Part shown: positions 1-11,146 of the stretch, in pieces
Numbering within the stretch: the first letter of the stretch is position 1
Layout of the letters: every line of letters starts with the position of its first letter
Origin: Ceratothoa steindachneri
Lineage: Eukaryota; Arthropoda; Malacostraca; Isopoda; Cymothoidae
Direction: 5' to 3'
Length of the DNA: 64,000 nt
Assembly (NCBI GenBank): GCA_963969495.1
Contig: OZ018318.1
Coordinates: 101,712,641-101,776,640 of the forward strand
Translations under genes and position numbers: made by a program
The notes under the pieces: model-generated
What the model was told of the DNA's origin: nothing
The model's input: the letters and a program-made list of their open reading frames with translations, nothing else
Database searches by the model: none

Positions 1-247
1 CTATGAGCTGTCAACAGCCCCTGTAAACACTCTATGAGATGTTAACAACTGTTGTAAACACTCTATGAGCTGTCAACAGTCCATATAAACACTATATGAG
101 CTATCAACAACCCCTGTACAAACTCTCTGGGCTGTCAACAGCCCTTGTAAACACTCTATGAGCTGTCAAAAGCCCTTGTAAACACTCAATAAGCTGTGAA
201 CGGCCTTTGGAAATACTCGATGAGCTGTCAACAGCCCTCATAAACAT
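1..247. repeat. 31-bp tandem repeat (satellite A)
   Basis: About eight diverged head-to-tail copies of a 31-bp unit built on CTATGAGCTGTCAACAGCCC plus TGTAAACACT. The unit starts at 1, 32 and 63, so the spacing is exactly 31. The array runs off the left edge of the window, so its true length is unknown. Confidence 0.9.
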
Positions 248-808
248 TCTGTCGTGGTATTGCAAGGACCAAGCGGTGCTGTGCGTACGTATAGGTTTGT
301 TACGTACTTCAAAATTTCCTTGATTACGTTTTCTCTAAGACTGCTATATTTTATTATTATTACGTTATTTTAATCTTTGAGGATATCTAGTGCCATGCTC
401 AGCGTTTCGAGGATTGAATTAAATACTTCTGAGAAAATAGATCTTTAATTACCACATTAAATAAAAGAAGTGAAATCTAGCAAAACAAACTATACAGCTA
501 TGAATTAAACGAGTTTAAGTGTGCCTTACTAATTTAAATAAATGAATATAAAGTAATGGTTGACCTAAAGCTCACTTTAATATTGAACGCTAATTGACCT
601 TCAAAAAATAATGGAATTTATTTACCTTTAAAACAACTACACGTGAGCCCGGCTGGGGACTGACCTTGGCCTAATTTTTTATGTGGAGGAAAGAATATTT
701 TTTTTTGCGGCCAGACGCGTGGACGCGTTCACAGACACTCCACATGTTTGACTGGCACGGGGACAGGCTTAAAGAAACAGGTGATTTCGGTGCGGACGAC
801 GGATGGCG
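248..808. other. AT-rich spacer, nothing recognised
   Basis: No repeat, open frame or RNA gene stands out. This is the left flank of the large duplication that starts near 809. Confidence 0.5.
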
Positions 809-1071
809 TTTAGCACGTTGTCTTAGTAAGAGGATTTAACAACAGGACCGTGAAAGTATGCTTCTTCTAATTTTCTGGTTAATCTTGGAATGATTCGCAC
901 TGACGAGCACTGAGCAAACGAGTGAATCCTTTGACGAATGGAGAGTGTTAGAGGAAGTTCTCTTTAGGGTATTCCTCAATGGCGAGGAATATCTCAGGGT
1001 TTTGTTGTAAACCGGGATAGGGGTTTTCTCTGACGAGAGATGACTGAGCTTGATTCTCAATACAAGCTAAA

Positions 1072-1325
1072 CTAAATTTCGGTGTGGCCATCAGGAACTG
1101 GCTCAGCATGAGCTTCTTCTGTGTTCCTTTCTTTGGGTTGCCGGGAAGTTTAGCCAGACTTCGTCGTTTCGATCGCTAATTCGATCTCTCTGAGACAAGA
1201 TGCTAATTTTCAGTGTGACTACCAGGAACTGGCTTAAGATGAGCTTCTTCTCGTTCCCTTTCTTTGGGTTGCCGGGCACTCTAGCCGGACTTCTTCGTCT
1301 TGATCGCTAACTCGATCTTCCTGGT
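1072..1325. repeat. Internal 131-bp direct duplication (copy 1)
   Basis: Two diverged copies begin at 1072 and 1203 and share blocks such as CCAGGAACTGGCT/CAGGAACTGGCT, GAGCTTCTTCT and CTTTCTTTGGGTTGCCGGG. The same pair is present in copy 2 at about 9980-10233. Its function is unknown. Confidence 0.8.
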
Positions 1326-2032
1326 TCTTCTGCAGTTATCCGCCTATATATTTCACCACCCCACTGGGGTTAGGGGAAGGAGGGGGGAGGGAGAGGTCTT
1401 AGAAATTAAGCCTCCTCCTCTAACGGCAATTCTCCGAGCGTCTTTCACTTAACCCTAAAGGCATCTTCTGACTTTTGGTCGACGTTCCTCTAATTTCGCT
1501 TATGAAGTGAAATTAAATCCCAACTCTTAGCGGACATATTGCTGGTTTAACCAATGTTAGGCCCTGCCAGACCCAAAATTGCTGAAAAAATACAACACAA
1601 AAATATGTTACCATATATTTTGACATGGCTTCTGAGGTCAGATGTAAACTTTCCCGCGCTTTTTCTACAATAAATTATAGTCCTAGAATATTCACATTAG
1701 GCGAAAATAAGCTTATAGCCGATATATTTCGCAGCGATGCTAATATTAGAACAAAACTTTTGGGACCCACCAAAATATTTTCAGAATTGATCTTTAGCAG
1801 TCAAAGTGTAAAACGTTATCAAAAATATCCATGTAATCGACAGTATAAAGAAGTTTAGCTGTTGGAGGCAGATGCTCAGTCAAGAAAAGTGAATTTCTAG
1901 TAGGAAGTGGTATGGGCTTTTTTGTTTGTTTATATAATAAGTGAAAATCACATGACAGTTGTTTTGTCTCCCATTGGATAAAAATCTACACTTCGTTATT
2001 CAAAAGGCTTCTTGAATCAACCTTTTGGGGGG

Positions 2033-2118
2033 TCGAGGATGGTTAGATCAGTCGATAAGCGTTGTGGTTCTGATAGCGATGAGCGCTTGACGACAGAGGT
2101 TCGAATCCAACTCCTTTA
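2033..2118 (+). repeat. tRNA-like sequence / SINE head
   Basis: There is an A-box-like stretch (TGGTTAGATCAGTCGATAAG, about 2039-2058) and a B-box GGTTCGAATCC at 2098-2108, the spacing of an internal RNA polymerase III promoter. I could not draw a convincing complete cloverleaf, so a tRNA-derived SINE or tRNA pseudogene is more likely than a working tRNA. It is duplicated at 10941-11026. Confidence 0.5.
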
Positions 2119-2236
2119 TTCGCCTTCATATAGGGGTTGAAATAGTTTCTCCTATTTTCTCTGTTTCTAAATCTCACATTTTCTTTCTAAACTTTTAATG
2201 ATTCACGTAATATCTTCCTCAGCGTTTTTTCGGGTT

Positions 2237-2239
<3 letters not shown>

Positions 2240-2312
<73 letters not shown>

Positions 2313-2313
2313 G
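2240..2313. repeat. (TA)n microsatellite
   Basis: About 66-74 bp of TA. It is followed by the motif AAACTCACAAAGTAGCACGT (2319-2338), which recurs in variant form next to the (TA)n tract ending at 3920. Confidence 0.95.
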
Positions 2314-2462
2314 GATATGAGAAACTCACAAAGTAGCACGTGAGTACATGTTGTACAGGGGCGGGGCACTACTCTGCTGTCTCTCTTAATATACCAGCTT
2401 TGTAAAATTTTTCGTTATTCCTTGATAATGAACTATACAAGTTTGAAAGTACTTGGAATCTG

Positions 2463-2503
<41 letters not shown>
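2463..2503. repeat. (TA)n microsatellite
   Basis: TA tract forming the left boundary of the PLE-derived inverted repeat at 2504-3357. Confidence 0.95.
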
Positions 2504-2508
<5 letters not shown>

Positions 2509-3356
2509 GAAGGTATCACATTAACGTGATGTATATCAGTGAAATATAATGGTAAACCACAATATTTGAATCAAGATTTTATTTATAACTATCGGACTAG
2601 TTTCGGCAAGATGCCATTTTCACCTGATAATAAAGAAACTAGGCAAGGAGCACAGCATATATAAGGTAAGACACATCCTAAACAAAATGAAACAGTGGGA
2701 AACAATCTGGAAAAAAAAACTCGAGTGAATCTAGCGTGAATAACATTTAAATATTCTAATACCATTCGAAAATCCTTGACTAGACTGCGCCCAATCAATC
2801 TCGATGCTGTAGTTTATGGTATACTATGCTATAATTGCAAATTAACATACATCGTAGAGTCAGGCCACTTTAATAAGAGGATGAAAGGACATTTAGGCGA
2901 TATTAGAAGGTGTATGAACTCTTTAAGTCTCTTTACGCACCTGCAAAAGCACGACTATAGAATTGATTTTAACCATGCAAAAATCATTTATAAATCAAAC
3001 AATTATATTGAGAGGAGAATTGCGGAATCCATCATCATCAACAAAGTTGATAATTTAAATTTATATAAATAGCAATACAAATTTAACAAATAAATAATGA
3101 ATAGAGTCGCCAATCGTATTTATAAGCCCCCGGACGCAATGCGTCTCGAGTATTAGCAACTCTCCAGATTGTTTCCGGTTCCATTACATTTTGTTTAGCT
3201 TGTCATTCAAGCTAGATTCACTCGAGTTTTTTTTCCAGATTGTTTCCTACTTTTTCATTTTGTTTAGGATGTGTCTTACCTTATATATACTGTGCTCCTT
3301 GCCTAATTTCTTCATTATTCGGTGAAAATGGCATCTTGCCAAAACTAATCCGATAG

Positions 3357-3357
<1 letters not shown>
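2504..3357. mobile_element. Penelope-like element remnant with inverted ends
   Basis: About 155-bp inverted arms (2587-2742 and 3203-3357) flank a plus-strand GIY-YIG gene fragment (about 2800-3072). Both arms contain the outward-reading block AAAATGGCATCTTGCC followed by a GAAAC-like motif and CGATAGTTAT (variant GACT/GATT near the end). Each outer side abuts a (TA)n tract (2463-2503 and 3358-3409). The layout matches the larger PLE at 45.6-48.2 kb: an element end joined to an inverted partial copy, both 3' ends facing outward into TA repeats. Confidence 0.75.
2776..3072 (+). pseudogene. PLE GIY-YIG endonuclease domain, 5'-truncated
   Basis: The frame encodes the C-terminal endonuclease region of a Penelope-like reverse transcriptase. 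It has a VVYGILCYNC segment (GIY-like strand with a CxxC pair), then TYIVESG in the place of the YIG strand, a conserved H..DIRR stretch, HDYRIDF, and RRIAESIIINKV carrying the expected late glutamate. The family domain is about 90-100 residues, so only this domain survives and the reverse transcriptase is missing upstream. The YIG strand reads YIV, which weakens the case for activity. In PLEs the nuclease nicks target DNA to prime reverse transcription. No start codon belonging to a real gene is evident, so I treat it as a dead fragment. Confidence 0.75.

Positions 3358-3409
<52 letters not shown>
3358..3409. repeat. (TA)n microsatellite
   Basis: TA tract between the PLE remnant and the SINE inverted repeat. 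It appears to grow out of the element terminus CGATAGTTATATA. Confidence 0.95.
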
Positions 3410-3412
<3 letters not shown>

Positions 3413-3444
3413 CTTCCAAGAACGCGAAAGAATGATGAAATGAA

Positions 3445-3846
3445 TCCAGCAAACCGCAAGAAACAGAACAACAGGATAATTTTTCTTCGGAAATGTTATT
3501 TCCTAATTTGCAAAAATTCCGTACAAGGATGGTATTTGAACCGTACTCAGTAAAGCAGCGAGCGACCGCTTTGATCTCAATTAAACCATCCCTTAGCCCA
3601 CTCAGCTACGCGGAAGTCCCAATCGAACTTACGAAGCGTACCTTAAAATTTTAGCTTGTTTATTCGGAAATTTTTGTCTTCCGCGTAGCCGAGTGGTCTA
3701 AGAGACGGTTTAATTTAGATCAAAGCGGTTGCTCGCTACCTCACTGTGCACGGTTTGAATCCCACCCTTGTACAGAATTTTTTCGAATTAGGAAATAACA
3801 TTTCCGAAGAAAAATGATCCTGTTTTTCTGTTTCCTGCTGTTTTCT

Positions 3847-3851
<5 letters not shown>
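3445..3851. repeat. Head-to-head tRNA-derived SINE pair (inverted repeat)
   Basis: Arms 3445-3620 (minus sense) and 3678-3851 (plus sense) are inverted copies of about 175 bp separated by about 57 bp. Each starts with a tRNA-like head, CGCGTAGCCGAGTGGTCTAAG-like A-box and GGTTTGAATCCC-like B-box (about 3680-3760 on plus, 3535-3620 on minus). Both share a tail containing GGAAATAACATTTCCGAAGA. This is the composition of a tRNA-derived SINE. Either two insertions met or a hairpin-forming composite was copied as one unit. Confidence 0.7.

Positions 3852-3920
<69 letters not shown>
3849..3920. repeat. (TA)n microsatellite
   Basis: TA tract separating the SINE inverted repeat from the next hairpin. 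The sequence just right of it (GAAAAACTCACAAAGTATCA) resembles the one right of the tract at 2240-2313. Confidence 0.95.
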
Positions 3921-3924
<4 letters not shown>

Positions 3925-3954
3925 AACTCACAAAGTATCACGTGAGGGTAGCAA

Positions 3955-4420
3955 ATGAATGCAATGTCCCGCAGGAAAAAAATGAAAAGGTGTTTCCAAG
4001 TACTTTCGAACTTTATTAAGTTCTTTATTAAGGATAACTACAAGAAATAATAATATATTAGAGGTATATATACGAAAAAAAGTATGAAAGACCGCCTCAA
4101 AAACAAGAAATCACCAATGAGGAAGACGGAAGAGGGAAGGTAAAGAAACCCATTAAGAATTACAAGAAGCAGGTAGTAAGGTCAAACTGAGAAGACGAAA
4201 GGGTAACAGATTCACTACCTGCTTCTTGTAATTCTTAATGTGTTTCTTTACCTTCCCCCTTCCGCCTTCCTCATTGTTTTTGAGGCGGTCTTTCATACTT
4301 TTATTTCGTATATATACCTGTAATATAATACTATTTCTTGTAGTTATCCTTGATAAGGAACTTAATAAAGTTCGAAAGTACTTGTAAACACCTTTTCATT
4401 TTTTCCTGCGGGACATTGCA

Positions 4421-4425
<5 letters not shown>
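3955..4425. repeat. Long inverted repeat / foldback element
   Basis: Arms of about 220 bp (3955-4178 and 4204-4425) are near-complementary around a short loop. The outermost block is ATGAATGCAATGTCCCGCAG on the left and its complement on the right. Each arm carries an outward-reading CTTGATAAGGAACTTAATAA-type segment followed by AAGTTCGAAAGTACTTG, a short hairpin flanked by TGATAAG and CGAAAG. It lies between (TA)n tracts at 3849-3920 and 4424-4499. No coding capacity is seen. Confidence 0.85.
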
Positions 4426-4494
<69 letters not shown>

Positions 4495-4499
4495 TATAT
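4424..4499. repeat. (TA)n microsatellite
   Basis: TA tract at the right end of the foldback element. Confidence 0.95.
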
Positions 4500-4526
4500 G
4501 AAAAGCTTAATAGGAGAAGCCCTTAT

Positions 4527-4530
<4 letters not shown>

Positions 4531-4593
<63 letters not shown>
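4531..4593. repeat. (TA)n microsatellite
   Basis: Second TA tract 32 bp to the right of the previous one. Confidence 0.95.
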
Positions 4594-4595
<2 letters not shown>

Positions 4596-5680
4596 TGTAC
4601 CGGGATGAAGTAATCTTTATTCCCACGACATTCTGGCGGGGTTGTTGCCACATCTACACTTAAAAGACACCAAATAATACGATTTTGGCACGTACACATT
4701 CAATGCCCCCCCTCCCTCCCGTCGTATATCGAATTGTTGGATATAACTCTACTATCACCACTTTATAAATAACTTAGAGAACACAATATAGTTGACATAC
4801 CTTCGTTGGTTTTCGCTTTGTTTAAAAATAATCATTTAAGTTCATACCAAAGTACTTCATAAATACTATAAAAAATTGATATTTTGCTTGTCTCTAATCT
4901 TATAAGGAAAATTTGACGCCCAGCAGAGCCAAATTGTTATTTAATAACGAACAGGTAAAATTAACAAGAAATGGAATAAAATAAATACCATTAAAATCAA
5001 ATCAAAAGTTAACGAATTAGGTCCCCTATATAGGGGGGTCATATGAAAATCTTTAACATTAAGACCAAAATTGCTATGCACAACCTATTCTTTATAGTGT
5101 CTTAATTCAAAAGTTTTCTTTTGTTATTATTCACTTATTTAAAAACAAATTCTAAAGAACTACGTTTATTATTAAATAACATACAATTAAATTATCTCAA
5201 TATTTAGTGAAACTGTAGAAATTGAAACAAGAAGGAATCGTTCCATTACCAAGTTTCGCACTACGCTATCTCTAATTAATCTCGGGAGTACAACGCGGAA
5301 AATAATCCCCAAGTCAATCCTTACGGATTTAATAACCTATATATATATACCTAAACTGAAACCCTAAGTTAAAGAAACCTAATTTCTTTAATACTCGTAA
5401 TAATCACCACAGGATCACAAAAAAAATCTCAGTACAAAACTTCTTAGGAATTAAGTACACATTTAAGGAGAAAAAGCTAAAAGGTCTGATCAAAGAACTG
5501 ACAAAAATGATAAAACGTTTTGGTGCTTGGAGTGTCTCGTCTTCAGGTTCGGCAAAGAAAAATGAAGATTTTCTAGGAGGATGGGGGGGGGGACTAAAAT
5601 ATTTCTTAAGTGAGCAATTGCTCGTATATTTTTTTCTCTGAATTTTTTATGGTATTTGCCAATAGTATAAAAAATAAGAT
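4594..5680. other. AT-rich spacer, nothing recognised
   Basis: No open frames, repeats or transposon ends were recognised. It is present only in copy 1 of the duplication. Confidence 0.5.
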
Positions 5681-6535
5681 ATGTCAGAAACAGTCTATGG
5701 ATAAAGATGTCATCGAAGGTCTAGAAATAATGATGGCATTGACAGTCAACATTCAATAGATGAAGATGATATAAAAAAAATAGGGCTAAAGATGTGATCA
5801 ACATTCTATGGTTAAAGATTTCATCAAAAATCTATATATAAAGATGACATTAACAGCCTATAGGTCAAAGTGACTTCAAAAACGCTATGATGAATATGAC
5901 ATCAATAATTTGTGAATAAAGATGACTTAAATAGTCTCTTGGAAAATGCAACCACATCAATGTATTAATCAAGATGTCATCCACAGTCTATGGATAAAGA
6001 TGTCATCCACAGGCTATGGATAAGGATGTCATCCACAGGCTATGTATAAAGATGCCATCCACAGGCTATGGATGAGGATGTCATCCAGCCTATGGATAAA
6101 TATGTCATCCACAGTCTATGAATAATAATGTCATCCACACTCATGGATAACGTTATCCACTCTACAGTATATGGATAAAGATGTTATCCAGTCTATGAAT
6201 AATGATGCCGCTATCCACACTCTATGGATAGTGATACCATCCACAGTCTAGAGATAAAGATGCCATCCACACTCTATGAATAATGAGGCCATAGACACTC
6301 TATGGATCACGATGTAATCCACAGTCTACGTATGGGTAAAAGATGTCATCCACCGTCCATGGATAAAGATGACATTTCAATCTATTGATAATAACGTCAT
6401 CCGTAATCTGCTGATAGAGATGTCATCCTCAGTCTATGGATAAAATGACTTCAACAGTTGATGGATAACATTCCATCAAAATTCTATGGATAAAGATTAA
6501 GTTAAATAATCTTTAGATAAAGATGACATCAGCAA
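5681..6535. repeat. 26-bp tandem repeat
   Basis: Degenerate array of a unit close to ATGGATAAAGATGTCATCC plus ACAGTCT (26 bp). The best copies lie between 5975 and 6330 and the edges decay gradually. It is absent from copy 2. Confidence 0.9.
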
Positions 6536-7110
6536 AAAAGGGAACAAATAATTAAAAATCATTAAAACAAAAAGTATAAAATATAAAATAAGCAGATGGA
6601 AAAAGAGTTATAAATAAAAAGTAAGCAATGTAAAAAGTTAAATCTTAAAGTAATAAAATGTGAAAATCTTTAACTAAAAAAACAAAAGGTAAAAAATAAG
6701 AACGTAAAAAAGTTAAAACTTTAAAATAAAAACTAAGAAGTGGTAAATAAAATGTAAAATAAAACTGGTCCGACTTGTCTACCAGAAGGAATCGGGGGAA
6801 GGGGGTAGATAGATAATGGATGCGTAGATTTTTATTTCGTAAAATTAATTTCATAGAAATTGCATTGGGATAGATCGATAGTTAGTGAGATAGATAGTGA
6901 AGGGCGAGAGAGCTAATGAGAAATAGTAATAGATAAATAAGGTTTACCTTTCTCAGCATCTATCTTTGTACATCTACCTCTATTTTTTGTCTGTCTATCC
7001 GTCTATTTTCACGTATAGTTCGGACAATTCGTCCGGTATATGCTTTCATTGGTCCGACTATTGTCTCTACATTCTATTTTGGTCTCTTAGCTCTTACGTC
7101 AATTGGTAGA
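6536..7110. other. A-rich spacer, nothing recognised
   Basis: A-rich sequence with AAAAAGTAAA-type short repeats up to about 6860, then GATAGATAG-like simple sequence. The right edge (7110) is where copy 2 of the duplication resumes. Confidence 0.5.
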
Positions 7111-8940
7111 TCGATTTCGTCTATCAGCCACGCTCTCTGTCTGTCTATTTTGTCTGTGGGGGCGAACTCACTTGATCCTAATCAATAAATCCTCGGTGGC
7201 CTTTCCCACGCTCCACCGGGTGAATCAAACAACTGCATATGATAGGTTGGGTCGTGAGTGCCCCCCCCCCTCCCTCCTTGAAACATAAGACATTTAAGCC
7301 TATTCCATTTAGGAGTATTGAGCCATCGAATAAATGGAAATTAACCATCGGAAATCGAGGCTATTTTGAGTTTTCTATTTCAGCTTTCAGTGAAATGCGC
7401 GCTTTGATAAGGGAAAGGATGACAGGAGCATTCTCAAATAAGGTTATCGACAGATAAAAAAAAAGAGGATCGAAACCTTATCGGAAAACGTAAAACCGAT
7501 GAGGTTTAATTTGCAATCACCTGTATTTTATTGAGATTTTATAGAGAGCTCGATTAAAACATTGGAAACAACGCTTACATGAATTACTGTAGGTAGGGGT
7601 ATATGTTGGATAATAAAATCTACCGCTAAAGGAGGAATTGTTTTAACACGTCGACTACGATGGCTGGCAAAGGGATAGCAGTAAACTATATTTTTGATTT
7701 AATATTGAAAACGTCGCCATTACACGTTTGACACTTAAGTGCGATATCTTACATCAAATGTAAATTATTTTGAAATATAGGTGTAGCATATATGAACTAA
7801 TTTGTGGTCGCATTAACCCTTTCATCTATAAAATATGTGCTGTACTTCATACCTAGCCACATAATTTGCACTGATTGGGTTATGAACGTTTTGAAACTAT
7901 ACATAGCCGCGAGCATCTCGAATCTTCAGTTACCCACAAAAGCTCGAAGTTGCTGGATGTGATTTCTTTTATACCAAAATATTTAAAATTTAAGGCGAGT
8001 TATTTTATATTATTACATATTGAATAATGAGACAAAGTAAAGTTTCAGAGAACTTTTGGGACAATTAGTCGTGAGACTTTATGGGTTACGTTTAAACGGG
8101 TTCCTTAATAGTTATTAACTATTGTTCTTCAATTCCCTTTTATTATCAATTTCCGTCAACATTTTTGCAGTGTTTTAAAGTTATCACCTTGGCAATAATT
8201 GCAATACTACCTAATAATAATAGTAAGAAGAAGGATACTAATAATAACAATACTCGTATGTATTTGTATATTATTCGTAGCATTCAGAAAATCAAGGCAA
8301 AATATGTAAAGATGATTCGAAAAGAGTATAAAAGAAGAAAAATGAATACCTAAAATATATTACTATATTATTGGTAGTATTAGCGCTGTAATTAATACAG
8401 AAATTATAAATACATCAATATAAGAGAAGCGAGGAAAATCACAGACTCAAATATATAGATCCAGCAAAACCTGATCCCTTCACTCGTCAATTCTGCATCG
8501 TCAGTTTAGGAGTACAAATTGAGAACACAAAAGTGATGAGTTTAACCACCTGTACAAGAGCATAACTTTCAAGAGAACGCCCCCACCCCCTACTATCTAT
8601 ACAGGATCTACAGGAGGGGATAGAACCAATTAGTGTATACAAATGTATTTTAATTTGGATTAATATTATTTTATAGCTCTTAATGCGGGCGAATTTACCG
8701 ATATTTAAATTACAAAAACACTAAATGAGGGTTCGGTAATTTTCACCGATGCGATGTTTTTCTTGGGGAAGGAGGGGGATCTAATAAGAATATGGGGGAT
8801 AATATAAAAAGGAAAGGGATTAGATATTGGGGGAAGAACAGGTTGGTTTATTAATTATAATTATCGAAGATTTTACGGCATAAGTATCGGATATAAAAAC
8901 AAGTTGAATAATTCCTGTGTGCTATTAATGCACCAACATA
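7111..8940. other. Duplicated spacer without recognised genes
   Basis: Shared between copies 1 and 2 (counterpart 11189-13020). It contains a C-run at about 7260-7270 that is 2 bases longer in copy 2. Short frames here (such as 8165-8353) show no recognisable family. Confidence 0.5.
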
Positions 8941-9719
8941 CAGTGTTCGGTCTAAATTTGACGGTTTACATAAAAAACCCGAAATATCTCAGCCAAAAAT
9001 GAATGTTTTTTTTTTTGTTTTTTTTTAAATATCAACTAGATTATAGCTGGGAGAAAAGTTTACTCAAAGCAGCCGCCCTCAAGCTTCCACCGCGGCCTCA
9101 AGAAGGCTCCGAGTCATGTCGCATGCGTTCCCTACGTTCCCTGAAAAGATCTTCGAACATCTCTTTAATCTTGGCCACCAGCTCGTTTTTGATGTTGCAA
9201 ACAGAGGGGCTGGTCTCTTCTCAACCGCGCCCCACACATAGTGATCCATGGAATTAAAATCGGGGGATCTAGGAGGCTATAAAGTGGGGCTGGCGAAGTC
9301 GTTAAAATTCTCCGACAGCCACTTTTCAATGTCTCCGGAGGTATGGCCTTCCAGCAGCAAATCTCTCAATCCAGGGTTTTACCATAATCTCCAGTAGCTC
9401 CACATAGCCGTCAGAATTTAGTCTAAGACCCTGTTCAAAGATGTTGAGCGCCATGGTCTCACCCTCACTGGTCTTCATGATACATGGAACGTCGCAAGGA
9501 TTATAGGCAAACCACCTGTTGTTATGGGTGTTGTGCAATTGATCTGGGGAGAAGTTCTTTTCGTATGAGAAGAACCAGATTGTCTCCGGCTGAATAAGAT
9601 GCTTCGGCTTTTTTATAAGCTTTTTTGCCTTCGCCAAGCGGTTTTACTTGGCCTTGGCTGTCATAATATGTCCCTTGTTCCTCTTGTACGAGTGATAGTG
9701 ATAGTCTTCATTCGAGGTT
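8941..9719 (-). pseudogene. Mariner transposase pseudogene I (copy 1, cut at duplication joint)
   Basis: A TIR-like end CAGTGTTCGGTCTAAATTTG starts at 8941 directly after a TA. Read leftward from 9719, the minus strand encodes a mariner-type transposase: WFFSYEKNF, NNRWFAYNPCDVPC, FEQGLRLNSDGYVELLE, VKPWIER, then in other frames GDIEKWLSENF and SPDFNSMDHYVWG. The family signature at the first block is SDEKNF; here the catalytic Asp is Tyr (near 9564). The block holding the second Asp is missing after GRPY (near 9340), and stops and frame shifts follow. Such enzymes cut and paste DNA at TA sites; this one cannot be active. Its N-terminal part is lost at the joint, but remains in copy 2. Confidence 0.85.
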
Positions 9720-9979
9720 AGCACGTTGTCTTAGTAAGAGGATTTAACAACAGGACCGTGAAAGTATGCTTCTTCTAATTTTCTGGTTAATCTTGGAATG
9801 ATTCGCACTGACGAGCACTGATCAAACGAGTGAATCCTTTGACGAATGGAGAGTGTTAGAGGAAGTTCTCTTTAGGGTATTCCTCAATGGCGAGGAATAT
9901 CTCAGGGTTTTGTTGTAAACCGGGATAGGGGTTTTCTCTGACGAGAGATGACTGAGCTTGATTCTCAATACAAGCTAAA

Positions 9980-10233
9980 CTAAATTTCGGTGTGGCCATC
10001 AGGAACTGGCTCAGCATGAGCTTCTTCTGTGTTCCTTTCTTTGGGTTGCCGGGAAGTTTAGCCAGACTTCGTCGTTTCGATCGCTAATTCGATCTCTCTG
10101 AGACAAGATGCTAATTTTCAGTGTGACTACCAGGAACTGGCTTAAGATGAGCTTCTTCTCGTTCCCTTTCTTTGGGTTGCCGGGCACTCTAGCCGGACTT
10201 CTTCGTCTTGATCGCTAACTCGATCTTCCTGGT
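9980..10233. repeat. Internal 131-bp direct duplication (copy 2)
   Basis: Counterpart of 1072-1325 at offset 8908, carried along by the segmental duplication. Confidence 0.8.
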
Positions 10234-10940
10234 TCTTCTGCAGTTATCCGCCTATATATTTCACCACCCCACTGGGGTTAGGGGAAGGAGGGGGGAGGGA
10301 GAGGTCTTAGAAATTAAGCCTCCTCCTCTAACGGCAATTCTCCGAGCGTCTTTCACTTAACCCTAAAGGCATCTTCTGACTTTTGGTCGACGTTCCTCTA
10401 ATTTCGCTTATGAAGTGAAATTAAATCCCAACTCTTAGCGGACATATTGCTGGTTTAACCAATGTTAGGCCCTGCCAGACCCAAAATTGCTGAAAAAATA
10501 CAACACAAAAATATGTTACCATATATTTTGACATGGCTTCTGAGGTCAGATGTAAACTTTCCCGCGCTTTTTCTACAATAAATTATAGTCCTAGAATATT
10601 CACATTAGGCGAAAATAAGCTTATAGCCGATATATTTCGCAGCGATGCTAATATTAGAACAAAACTTTTGGGACCCACCAAAATATTTTCAGAATTGATC
10701 TTTAGCAGTCAAAGTGTAAAACGTTATCAAAAATATCCATGTAATCGACAGTATAAAGAAGTTTAGCTGTTGGAGGCAGATGCTCAGTCAAGAAAAGTGA
10801 ATTTCTAGTAGGAAGTGGTATGGGCTTTTTTGTTTGTTTATATAATAAGTGAAAATCACATGACAGTTGTTTTGTCTCCCATTGGATAAAAATCTACACT
10901 TCGTTATTCAAAAGGCTTCTTGAATCAACCTTTTGGGGGG

Positions 10941-11026
10941 TCGAGGATGGTTAGATCAGTCGATAAGCGTTGTGGTTCTGATAGCGATGAGCGCTTGACG
11001 ACAGAGGTTCGAATCCAACTCCTTTA
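10941..11026 (+). repeat. tRNA-like sequence / SINE head (duplicate)
   Basis: Same sequence as 2033-2118, carried in copy 2 of the segmental duplication, with B-box GGTTCGAATCC near 11006-11016. Confidence 0.5.
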
Positions 11027-11144
11027 TTCGCCTTCATATAGGGGTTGAAATAGTTTCTCCTATTTTCTCTGTTTCTAAATCTCACATTTTCTTTCTAAAC
11101 TTTTAATGATTCACGTAATATCTTCCTCAGCGTTTTTTCGGGTT

Positions 11145-11146
<2 letters not shown>

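Larger units (their letters stand above)
809..9719. repeat. Tandem segmental duplication, copy 1 (8.9 kb)
   Basis: Positions 811-2240 reappear at 9719-11148 (offset 8908), and 7111-9719 reappears at 11189-13800 (offset 4078, then 4080 after a C-run that is 2 bases longer). Copies 1 and 2 are therefore direct neighbours. Copy 1 has about 4.87 kb between 2240 and 7110 that copy 2 lacks. The shared parts are almost identical by eye; one visible difference is 914 G against 9822 T. At the start of copy 1, the end of copy 2 and the copy 1/copy 2 joint the common letters are TTAGC, which suggests a short-microhomology junction. A mis-assembly or two merged haplotypes would look the same. Confidence 0.9.

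Noticed and set aside
1..247. CRISPR-like regular repeats at the left edge
   Set aside because: Contiguous 31-bp units without unique spacers in an evident eukaryotic genome; an ordinary satellite.
1625..1858. 77-codon frame identical at 1625-1858 and 10533-10766
   Set aside because: Identity is explained by the recent segmental duplication; no recognisable domain, and the flanks are equally identical, so there is no sign of constraint.
2033..2118. Functional tRNA gene
   Set aside because: A and B boxes are recognisable but no convincing anticodon and acceptor stems can be drawn; better read as a SINE head.
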